18,768 nt of DNA from Solirubrobacteraceae bacterium. GTDB taxonomy: Bacteria; Actinomycetota; Thermoleophilia; Solirubrobacterales; Solirubrobacteraceae. The notes below the pieces were generated by a model, which was not told the DNA's origin, made no database searches, and was given only the letters and a program-made list of their open reading frames with translations. The translations under genes and the position numbers were made by a program. Within the stretch, counting starts at the first letter, position 1. Each line of letters begins with the position of its first letter. Positions 7,333-13,300 of the stretch are shown piece after piece. The stretch is taken from NCBI GenBank assembly GCA_025935735.1, contig JAICUS010000043.1, forward strand, positions 1-18,768, given 5' to 3'.

Positions 7333-9435
7333 ATGAGACGGACTGCGTGGTTCAGACTAGGCCTGGCCTGTGGCGTTGCCGGGCTCCTGCTGTGCGCGCT
7401 CGGCGCGGCGCTGGTCGCCTCGCGCCGCTCGGATGAGCGCGCGCGGCTTGATCGCACCCTGGCGACGACCGCCGGGGAGAAGTCGGCGCTGGTCGACACG
7501 GAGCTCGAGCGTGCGCGCGCGCTGGCGCTGATCACGGCGCGGATCCCGCCGTTCTCGGAGTTCTATGCCGATGCGGGCTCGCAGGCGGCGGCGATCGCCG
7601 CCGTGGCCGGACCGGGGCGCGAGATCAACAACGCGCTCGTCTATTTGTGGCAGCTCTACCCGGGCCGCTTCGTCTACGCCGGCTACATCGACCGCGGCGG
7701 CGCCGAGGACGCGCGCGTCGTGCGCGGCCGCGCGGCGGCGCCCAAGCTGCTCTCGCGCGACGTGCGCTGGTGGCCGTCGTTCGCGCAGGGCCTCGAGACC
7801 CGGCCGGGGACGGCCGCGATCACGGCGCCGTTCCGGTCGCCGACGGCCGGCGAGCCGGTCGTGGCGGCCGTTACGCCGGTGCAGGTCGACGGCCGCGTGC
7901 GCGCCTGGGTCGAGCTCGAGCTGGCCACCACGGCACTCCGCGACGCGCTTCGCTCCAACGTCCCGGCCGGCGTCGCGGTGCGGATCGTCAACCGCTCGGG
8001 CGCCACGATGGCGGCCGTCGGGCGGCCCTTCACCACCCGGCGGGGCGCGGAGCCCCAGGCAGGGCTCACGAGCACGCAGAGCTGGCGCTTCGCGGCGCGA
8101 GCCATCCCGGAGGACTCGCTCGCCGGCGGCCCCTGGTTCGTCGTCGCGGCCGCACCGGCAGCGTCGGCGCTGTCGCTCGCGCTCGCGCCCGGCGAGGCGG
8201 CGATCGTGGTGCTCGGCCTGGTGCTGCTGCTGGCCGCCGGCGTCGGCTTCCGGCGCGCCCGCGCCGTCGAGGCGGAAGAGCTGGCGGCGGAGCAGCACGC
8301 GCGTGCCGAGGCCGAGCGGCTGTCGCGCATCGACGCCCTGACCGGGCTGTTCAACCGCCGCCACGCGATGGAGACGCTCGAGCACGAGCTGGCCCGCGCC
8401 GGGCGCCAGGGCAGCGCGGTCGGCATCGTGATGATCGACGCCGACCACTTCAAGCGCGTCAACGACGTCCAGGGCCACGCCGGCGGGGACGCCGTGCTCG
8501 TGGAGCTCGCGCGCCGCCTGCGCAACGGCGTGCGCGAATGGGACGTGGTCGCGCGCGTCGGCGGCGAGGAGTTCTGCGTGATCGCCCCGGGCGTCGACAG
8601 CGAGCAGGTGGTCGCCGACCTCGGCGAGCGGCTGCGGCTCGCGGTGGGCGAGCGGCCGATCGAGGTCGCGAGCGGCGTGAGCCTGGCGGTCACGATCTCC
8701 GCCGGCGCCACGCTCGCCTACGACGGCCACGGTTCCGCCGAGCAGGCGATCGAGCGCGCCGACCGCGCGCTCTACGCGGCCAAGCGCCGCGGCCGCGACC
8801 GCGTCTGCCGCTTCTCCGAGCTCGATCAGGGCGACCTGCGCGCGGAGCAGCCCGCCTGCGTGAGCCTCGCCGAGGCGCTGGCCGGCGCGGGCGACCTGCG
8901 CGAGGGCGTCACCCCGCGCCACAGCGAGCAGGTCGCCGAGCTGGCCGCGGCCGTCGCCGAGCGGCTCGGCCTCTCCGGCGGCGAGGTCCTCGCCGCCCGC
9001 CTGGGCGGCTGGCTCCACGACGTCGGCAAGATCGCCGTCCCCGACGAGATCCTGACCAAGCCCGGCCCGCTCACCGACGGCGAATGGCAGACGATGCGCA
9101 CGCACCCGGTCGTCGGCGCCGAGCTGCTCGTCAACTTCCCCGAGCTCACCATCGCGCGCGCCGCCGTCCGCCACCATCACGAGCGCTACGACGGCGCCGG
9201 TTACCCCGACGGCCTCGCCGGCGAGGAGATCCCGATCGAGGCGCGCATCGTGGGCGCCGTCGACGCCTACTCCGCGATGACCTCCGCACGGCCGTACCAG
9301 CCGGCGCGGAGCGGCGACGAGGCGGTCGCGGAGCTCCGCCGCTGCGCCGGGGCCCACTTCGACGCGAGCGTCGTGGAGGCGCTCGCGGACGAGCTCGCCG
9401 CCACACCGTCTCCCCTGATCGCCGAGACGCTGTAG
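7333..9435 (+). CDS. Membrane sensor with GGDEF and HD-GYP domains (c-di-GMP turnover)
   Basis: In this 700-residue signalling protein, helix 1 (about 8-29) and helix 2 (about 288-306) bracket an extracytoplasmic region of about 255 residues, sized like a double-Cache sensor. A charged helical linker (307-330) leads to the diguanylate cyclase domain, which starts at DALTGLFNRRH (334-344) and carries the active-site loop GGEEF (410-414). The product-inhibition site RxxD (REWD, 402-405) stands exactly five residues before it. The HD-GYP phosphodiesterase domain follows, with HDVGK (562-566) and HHERYDGAGYP (615-625) intact. Both synthesis and hydrolysis of c-di-GMP are thus predicted in one chain, set by an external signal. 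Lying between envelope polysaccharide genes, it may control their output. The start is weakly supported because no good SD is visible. Confidence 0.93.
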   Translation: MRRTAWFRLGLACGVAGLLLCALGAALVASRRSDERARLDRTLATTAGEKSALVDTELERARALALITARIPPFSEFYADAGSQAAAIAAVAGPGREINNALVYLWQLYPGRFVYAGYIDRGGAEDARVVRGRAAAPKLLSRDVRWWPSFAQGLETRPGTAAITAPFRSPTAGEPVVAAVTPVQVDGRVRAWVELELATTALRDALRSNVPAGVAVRIVNRSGATMAAVGRPFTTRRGAEPQAGLTSTQSWRFAARAIPEDSLAGGPWFVVAAAPAASALSLALAPGEAAIVVLGLVLLLAAGVGFRRARAVEAEELAAEQHARAEAERLSRIDALTGLFNRRHAMETLEHELARAGRQGSAVGIVMIDADHFKRVNDVQGHAGGDAVLVELARRLRNGVREWDVVARVGGEEFCVIAPGVDSEQVVADLGERLRLAVGERPIEVASGVSLAVTISAGATLAYDGHGSAEQAIERADRALYAAKRRGRDRVCRFSELDQGDLRAEQPACVSLAEALAGAGDLREGVTPRHSEQVAELAAAVAERLGLSGGEVLAARLGGWLHDVGKIAVPDEILTKPGPLTDGEWQTMRTHPVVGAELLVNFPELTIARAAVRHHHERYDGAGYPDGLAGEEIPIEARIVGAVDAYSAMTSARPYQPARSGDEAVAELRRCAGAHFDASVVEALADELAATPSPLIAETL

Positions 9436-9450
9436 CGCGCTCATGCGCGC
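9435..9450 (+). other. Small GC hairpin after the c-di-GMP gene
   Basis: GCGCGC, a TCAT loop and GCGCGC form a 6-bp stem starting on the last base of the stop codon. There is no T tract, so it is at best a weak terminator. Confidence 0.25.
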
Positions 9451-9466
9451 CGTCCCGCCGGGCAGC

Positions 9467-9472
9467 TAGCCT
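9467..9472 (+). promoter_or_regulatory. Putative -10 box (TAGCCT) of the ligase/propeller/methyltransferase unit
   Basis: TAGCCT matches TANNNT and is identical to the box before the exporter genes. A start of transcription about 7 nt downstream falls on the GTG at 9480, which opens a 16-codon frame, and gives the ligase a leader of roughly 23 nt. Confidence 0.4.
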
Positions 9473-9479
9473 CGGGGCG

Positions 9480-9530
9480 GTGCCGTCGCCCACCCAGGCC
9501 CCGTGGACGCCCCGCAGCTGCTCGGCGTAG
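9480..9530 (+). CDS. Possible leaderless 16-residue upstream ORF
   Basis: GTG at 9480 sits exactly 7 nt after a TAGCCT box, the spacing seen at other genes in this window. The frame encodes 16 residues (starting PSPTQAPW after the initiator) and stops at TAG 9528-9530, overlapping the first 28 nt of the ligase gene in another frame. If translated it could modulate ligase expression. There is no sequence similarity to support it, and the GTG may be fortuitous; I rate it as a candidate only. Confidence 0.2.
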   Translation: MPSPTQAPWTPRSCSA

Positions 9531-11071
9531 CCGCCGCGCCCGAGGGCGTGCTGCTCGTCGCCGCCGCGGCGGCCGCGGCGGTGGTGCTGTGCTCTCCCGA
9601 CCCGCGCCGGCGCGCGTACGCGATGCTCGCGGCGCTCGTGCTCTGCGCCGCCGGGCTGGCGCCGATCGCGCACTCGGAGGTCGGCGACCGGCTCAAGCTC
9701 GTCGCGGCGGGGGCCGCGGCCGGCGCCGTGGTCGTGGTCGTGCTGGCGTTCGTCGTGCACCGCCGGCCCGCCTGGCTCGGGCTGCTCGCGCTGGCCGCGC
9801 TGCCGTTCCGCATCCCCGTGACGATCGGCGGGAGCACGGCCAGCCTGCTGCTGCCGCTCTATGGCGTGATCGGCGCCGGGGCACTCTCCTACGCCGCCGG
9901 CCGGCTGCGGCCCCAGGAGGAGCCCGATCCGGAGCAGCTGGACCGCCGCGTCGTCTGGCTGCTGCGCGCGCTGGCCGCGATCACCGTCATCTACGCGCTG
10001 CAGGCGCTGTACTCGCAGGACCCCGACCAGGCGGCCAAGAACGTCTGCTTCTTCTATGTCCCGTTCGCCGTGCTGGCCCGGCTGCTGCTCGAGCTGCCCT
10101 GGACCCGCGGGCTGCTGCGCGCCGCGCTCGGGCTCGTCGCCGGGCTCGCCGTGCTGTTCGCCGCCGTCGGCATCGCCGAGTACGTCAGCGGCCATCTGCT
10201 GCTGGTCAACGAGAAGGTGCTGTCGGCGAACGCCCTGGAGCCGTACTTCCGGGTCAACTCGCTGTTCTTCGATCCCAGCATCTACGGGCGCTACGAGGCG
10301 CTGGCCATCGTGATGCTCGCCGCCGTGCTGCTGTGGAGCGCGCGCCCGCGCGACGGCGCGCTGCTGGCGGCGGCGCTCGCGCTGCTGTGGGCCGGGATGG
10401 TGCTGTCGCTCTCGCAGTCGAGCTTCGCCGCGCTGCTCGGCGGGCTCGCCGCGCTGACCGCGCTGCGCTGGCGCGCCCGGCCGGTGGCGCTCGGGTTCGC
10501 CGTCGCGGCGGCCGCCGCCATCGCGGTGGTCCTCGCCGCGCCCCACGCCGTCGGCCTGCACAGCGACTCCCAGCGCGCGCTCAACAAGGCCACGAGCGGC
10601 CGCGCGTCGCTGATCACCGGCGCGCTGCGGATGGCCCGCGACCGGCCGCTGTGGGGCCAGGGATCCGGCTCGTTCGCCGTCGTCTTCACGCGCCGCGAGG
10701 TGGTGCAGAACACCCGGCGCGCGGCGGTGTCGCACACGATCCCGCTCACCGTGGCCGCCGAGCAGGGGGCGATCGGCGTCGTGGCCTACCTCGCGCTGCT
10801 GTGGGCCGCGGCGGCGCTGCTGTTCGCCGGCCTGCGCGCGCAGCTCGCCCGCCGGGCGGACACGCGGGCGGTCGCCCGGGCGGCGGTCGCCGCGGCGTTC
10901 TGCGCGCTGGTCGTGCACACGCTGGCCTACGCGGCCTACCTGGAGGACCCGCTGACCTGGACGCTGCTGGCGCTCGGCGCCGCGCTGGTGCTGCGGCCCG
11001 CGCCGGAGCCGGGTGAGCCGGAGCCGGCCGCGGCGCCCGCGCCGGGCGCGCGCCTGGCGCCTCTAGCATGA
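9503..11071 (+). CDS. O-antigen ligase / Wzy-like polymerase family membrane protein
   Basis: This 522-residue protein is nearly all hydrophobic, with roughly 11-12 membrane helices. Typical features of the O-antigen ligase/polymerase family lie in the second half: LSLSQSSFAALLGG around 306-319, WGQGSGSF near 389-396, and the periplasmic SHTIPLTVAAEQGAIG segment with its conserved His near 413, just before the last helices. Such enzymes join or polymerise undecaprenyl-linked glycans on the outer face of the membrane; in a monoderm-type actinobacterium the acceptor is uncertain. The C-terminus is a Pro/Ala/Glu-rich tail. GTG at 9503 is the first in-frame start and no SD is apparent. The stop overlaps the ATG at 11068 and lies 6 nt before the preferred start of the next gene. 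Confidence 0.85.
   Translation: MDAPQLLGVAAAPEGVLLVAAAAAAAVVLCSPDPRRRAYAMLAALVLCAAGLAPIAHSEVGDRLKLVAAGAAAGAVVVVVLAFVVHRRPAWLGLLALAALPFRIPVTIGGSTASLLLPLYGVIGAGALSYAAGRLRPQEEPDPEQLDRRVVWLLRALAAITVIYALQALYSQDPDQAAKNVCFFYVPFAVLARLLLELPWTRGLLRAALGLVAGLAVLFAAVGIAEYVSGHLLLVNEKVLSANALEPYFRVNSLFFDPSIYGRYEALAIVMLAAVLLWSARPRDGALLAAALALLWAGMVLSLSQSSFAALLGGLAALTALRWRARPVALGFAVAAAAAIAVVLAAPHAVGLHSDSQRALNKATSGRASLITGALRMARDRPLWGQGSGSFAVVFTRREVVQNTRRAAVSHTIPLTVAAEQGAIGVVAYLALLWAAAALLFAGLRAQLARRADTRAVARAAVAAAFCALVVHTLAYAAYLEDPLTWTLLALGAALVLRPAPEPGEPEPAAAPAPGARLAPLA
11064..11069 (+). promoter_or_regulatory. Putative -10 box (TAGCAT) for a leaderless start at 11077
   Basis: TAGCAT overlaps the end of the ligase gene and is separated from the ATG at 11077 by exactly 7 nt, matching the leaderless spacing seen at 16445, 16469 and 18134. 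It argues for 11077 over 11068 as the start. Confidence 0.35.
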
Positions 11072-11076
11072 GGGCG

Positions 11077-12369
11077 ATGTTCCACGGCCGCCGGCGGTGG
11101 CTGGTCCTGCTGTCGGCCGCCCTCGTGCTGGTCGTCGCGGCCGGCGCCGTCGCCTACAAGCTCACCCGTCCGCCCGGCGACGTGTCACATCCCGGCGTGG
11201 AGTTCGACAACCCCACGCCGGCGGCCACGCCGACGCCGACGCCCACCCCGAAGAAGCGCAAGCGCCACCAGAAGGTCGCCGACACCTTCCGCTGGCCGAT
11301 GTACGGCTACACGCCCGACCACAAGCGGACCTTCCAGCCGTCCGGCGGCCTGGACGCGCCGTTCCGGCGCATCTGGTACCGCCCGGCAAGCGCGCTGCTG
11401 GAGTTCCCGCCGATCATCGTCGACGGGATGCTCATCCAGCTGGCCGACAACGGCCGGATCGTCGCGATCGACAAGAAGACGGGCCGCGCGAAGTGGCGGC
11501 GCGACCTTGGCGACCTCTCCGCCTCGACGCCCGCCGTGGCCGGGGACACGGTGTTCGCCTCGATCCTCGAGCAGCGCCGCGGGACCGGGCGCGGCCGGAT
11601 CGTCGCGCTGAACCTCAAGACCGGCAAGGTCCGCTGGTCGCGCTCGCTCAGCAGCCGCACCGAGTCCTCGCCGCTGGTCGACCACGGCAAGGTCTACGTC
11701 GGCACCGAGGGCGGGCAGCTGCTGGCGCTGCACACGCGCAACGGCCACGTCGCCTGGTCCTACAACGCGTTCGGGCCGGTCAAGGGCAGCCCGACGCTGT
11801 CCGGCGGCCGGCTCTACTTCGGCGACTACGGTGGCCACGTGCAGGCGGTCGACACCGGCACTGGACGCCGTGTGTGGGACAGCGGCTCGTCCGGGAGCTT
11901 CCTGCGCGCGGGCCACTTCTACGCCACCGCCGCCGTCGCGTTCGGCCGGGTCTACATCGGCTCCACCGACGGGCGCGAGTACTCGTTCTCGGCCCGCAAC
12001 GGCCGGCTGGCCTGGGCCAAGCAGACCGGCGGCTACGTCTACTCCTCGGCCGCCGTGCAGGACACCGCGGGCCTCGGGCCGACCGTCTATGTCGGCTCCT
12101 ACGACGGCGTCTTCTACGCGCTCGACGCGCGCAGCGGCGCCGTGCGCTGGACCTACCGCAGCGGCGGCAAGATCTCCGGCTCGCCCACGATCGTGAGCCG
12201 CACCGTCTACTTCTCCGACCTCGGGCGAAGGCGGACCTACGGCCTGTCGACCCGCTCGGGCCGGGTGGTGTGGCGGCGCTCGTACGGCGCATTCGACCCG
12301 GTGGTGTCCGACGGCACGCACCTGTTCGTGACGGGCGGGCGGTCGATCAGCGCGTACGTGCACCGGTGA
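11077..12369 (+). CDS. Membrane-anchored PQQ-type beta-propeller protein (BamB-like repeats)
   Basis: This 430-residue protein starts with a basic patch and one hydrophobic helix (about 8-28), so it is probably anchored with its bulk outside the cell. A Pro/Thr linker (PTPTPTPTP, around 50-57) and a very basic stretch (KKRKRHQK) follow. The rest is a series of about seven repeats with the beta-propeller pattern of the PQQ-like family, such as GRIVAIDKKTGRAKWRRDLG, GRIVALNLKTGKVRWSRSL, GGHVQAVDTGTGRRVWDSG and GVFYALDARSGAVRWTYRSG. These proteins are usually scaffolds and not necessarily PQQ enzymes. ATG 11077 is preferred because of a -10 box 7 nt upstream; ATG 11068, overlapping the ligase stop, would add three residues. 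Its position between a ligase and a methyltransferase suggests a structural role in envelope glycan assembly. Confidence 0.85.
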   Translation: MFHGRRRWLVLLSAALVLVVAAGAVAYKLTRPPGDVSHPGVEFDNPTPAATPTPTPTPKKRKRHQKVADTFRWPMYGYTPDHKRTFQPSGGLDAPFRRIWYRPASALLEFPPIIVDGMLIQLADNGRIVAIDKKTGRAKWRRDLGDLSASTPAVAGDTVFASILEQRRGTGRGRIVALNLKTGKVRWSRSLSSRTESSPLVDHGKVYVGTEGGQLLALHTRNGHVAWSYNAFGPVKGSPTLSGGRLYFGDYGGHVQAVDTGTGRRVWDSGSSGSFLRAGHFYATAAVAFGRVYIGSTDGREYSFSARNGRLAWAKQTGGYVYSSAAVQDTAGLGPTVYVGSYDGVFYALDARSGAVRWTYRSGGKISGSPTIVSRTVYFSDLGRRRTYGLSTRSGRVVWRRSYGAFDPVVSDGTHLFVTGGRSISAYVHR

Positions 12370-13121
12370 GCTTCGAGGCCGTAGCCGCGGCGGTCGCGGG
12401 CGTCCCGTTCATGACGCCCGAGCAGGGGCGGATCCTGCATCAGCACCTCGTGCGGACGGGCGCGCGCGACGTGCTCGAGCTCGGCACCGCGCACGGCGTC
12501 AGCGCGGCCTACTTGGCGGCGGGGGGCGCGGCGGTGACCACCGTGGACTTCGCCGGCGCCGCGTATGACCCGGCGCCCGAGGACGTCCTGGCCCAGGCGG
12601 GCGTGGCCGACCGGGTGACCGTGGTGCGGGAGTTCTCCTCCTACACGTGGTGGCTGAAGGAGCGGGTGGCGGAGCGCTCGGACGCGGCGGGCAACGTCGC
12701 GCCGCTGTACGACTTCGTCTATCTCGACGGCGCGAAGAACTGGACGATCGACGGCCTCGCGGTGGTGCTGGTGGAGAAGCTGCTGCGGCCGGGCGGCTGG
12801 CTGCTGCTCGACGACCTGGAGTGGACCTACGCGCAGGATCCGCACCGGGTCGCGACCGACGGGATCGTCCACCGGGAGCTGTCGGAGCCGGAGCGGACCC
12901 AGCCGCACCTGCGGGCCGTGTTCGAGCTGATCGTGGCCCAGCACCCGTCGTTCACCGAGCTGCGGGTGCAGGACGAGTGGTGGGGCTGGGCGCGCAAGGC
13001 GCCGGGCGAGCCGCGTCGGCTGACGCTGGAGACGTCGCGGCCGCTGGGGGCACTCGCCGCCGCGGCGGCGCGCCGGGCTGTTAGGCGCGCGCGGCGGCGT
13101 CTGGCATCATCTGGCTCGTGA
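12366..13121 (+). CDS. Class I SAM-dependent methyltransferase
   Basis: This 251-residue Rossmann methyltransferase has motif I as LELGTAHGVS (37-46), the acidic residue binding the SAM ribose as Asp61 (TTVDFAG), and the strand FVYLDGAKNW followed by LLRPGGWLLLDDLEW later in the fold, as in the Methyltransf_24-type group. The C-terminus is Arg-rich (residues about 235-247), possibly for membrane or nucleic acid contact. GTG overlaps the propeller stop (GTGA), so it belongs to the ligase/propeller unit; the substrate may be a sugar or polyol of the surface polymer, but that is only positional inference. The last codons contain the promoter for the ilvB leader, and the stop codon overlaps the leader GTG. 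There is no in-operon partner that fixes its substrate. Confidence 0.85.
   Translation: MSFEAVAAAVAGVPFMTPEQGRILHQHLVRTGARDVLELGTAHGVSAAYLAAGGAAVTTVDFAGAAYDPAPEDVLAQAGVADRVTVVREFSSYTWWLKERVAERSDAAGNVAPLYDFVYLDGAKNWTIDGLAVVLVEKLLRPGGWLLLDDLEWTYAQDPHRVATDGIVHRELSEPERTQPHLRAVFELIVAQHPSFTELRVQDEWWGWARKAPGEPRRLTLETSRPLGALAAAAARRAVRRARRRLASSGS
13102..13110 (+). promoter_or_regulatory. Putative extended -10 promoter of the ilvB leader (TGG-CATCAT)
   Basis: TGG followed by CATCAT resembles an extended -10 element (TGn plus hexamer, 4 of 6 matches to TATAAT). It lies inside the methyltransferase gene, 7 nt before the GTG at 13118, so the leader peptide would be translated from a leaderless RNA. No good -35 hexamer at 16-18 nt was found. 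Confidence 0.4.
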
Positions 13122-13180
13122 CCCCGCGCGCCTTACGAGTACGAGTAGCCCTCGTCGGCGCGCCCGTCCGCGCGCGCTAG
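13118..13180 (+). CDS. ilvB attenuator leader peptide (Leu/Val-rich)
   Basis: GTG at 13118 opens a 20-codon frame ending in TAG at 13178-13180. After the start the product reads TPRALRVRVALVGAPVRAR, with two Leu and four Val among 20 residues. Codon choice stands out from this genome: Leu6 is TTA and Val8 and Val10 are GTA, flanked by CGA Arg codons, in a repeated CGAGTACGAGTA. Such rare control codons are what an attenuator leader needs to sense charged tRNA. The GTG overlaps the methyltransferase stop and sits 7 nt after a -10-like box. Terminator and antiterminator hairpins follow. Branched-chain leader peptides before ilvB are established in Corynebacterium and Streptomyces; similarity here is of type, not of sequence. 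Confidence 0.6.
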   Translation: MTPRALRVRVALVGAPVRAR

Positions 13181-13219
13181 CGCCCGCCCCGCGCCGCCTT
13201 TCGCGGCGTTCCTCTTCCC
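13156..13219 (+). terminator. Attenuator: competing antiterminator and terminator hairpins
   Basis: CGCCGC (13192-13197) and GCGGCG (13203-13208) form a perfect 6-bp stem with loop CTTTC, followed by the pyrimidine tract TTCCTCTTCCC (13209-13219), an imperfect intrinsic terminator. CGGCGCG inside the leader ORF (13156-13162) is perfectly complementary to CGCGCCG (13190-13196), which uses five or more of the same bases as the terminator's left arm. The two structures exclude each other, as required for transcriptional attenuation. A further perfect palindrome GCGCTAGCGC (13174-13183) covers the leader stop codon. Folding energies were not computed. Confidence 0.5.
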
Positions 13220-13220
13220 G

Positions 13221-13226
13221 AAGGAG
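13221..13226 (+). promoter_or_regulatory. Strong Shine-Dalgarno (AAGGAG) for the second ilvB leader ORF
   Basis: AAGGAG, 5 nt before ATG 13232, is the clearest SD in the window. CTCTT at 13212-13216 can pair with AGGAG at 13222-13226, so it may be masked in one RNA fold. ilvB itself at 13279 has no SD. Confidence 0.5.
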
Positions 13227-13231
13227 TCCTC

Positions 13232-13300
13232 ATGCTCGTACTCACCCGCACCCTGACCCTTTCTGCACCCTCGCACCGATGCGCGGCGCGGACGCCCTGA
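13232..13300 (+). CDS. Second leader ORF overlapping the ilvB start
   Basis: ATG at 13232 follows a strong AAGGAG by 5 nt and opens a 22-codon frame beginning MLVLTRTLTLSAPSH and ending in TGA 13298-13300. It overlaps the first 22 nt of ilvB in another frame. Four Leu and one Val lie in the first ten residues, so it may be another sensing peptide, or it may simply deliver ribosomes to the SD-less ilvB start by translational coupling. The alternative is that the SD serves ilvB at an unusually long distance (52 nt), which is unlikely. Confidence 0.45.
   Translation: MLVLTRTLTLSAPSHRCAARTP

Noticed and set aside
7357..9444. Long antisense open frame (695 codons) opposite the c-di-GMP gene.
   Set aside because: It is the mirror of a high-GC coding sequence; its translation is low-complexity Arg/Ala/Gly/His-rich, and the sense frame has clear domains.
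11209..11253. Short tandem repeat of ACGCCG/ACGCCC units.
   Set aside because: It encodes the Thr-Pro linker of the propeller protein, a normal flexible spacer.
13232..13281. AAGGAG as the direct ribosome binding site of ilvB.
   Set aside because: The distance to ATG 13279 is 52 nt, far too long; the SD fits ATG 13232 at 5 nt.
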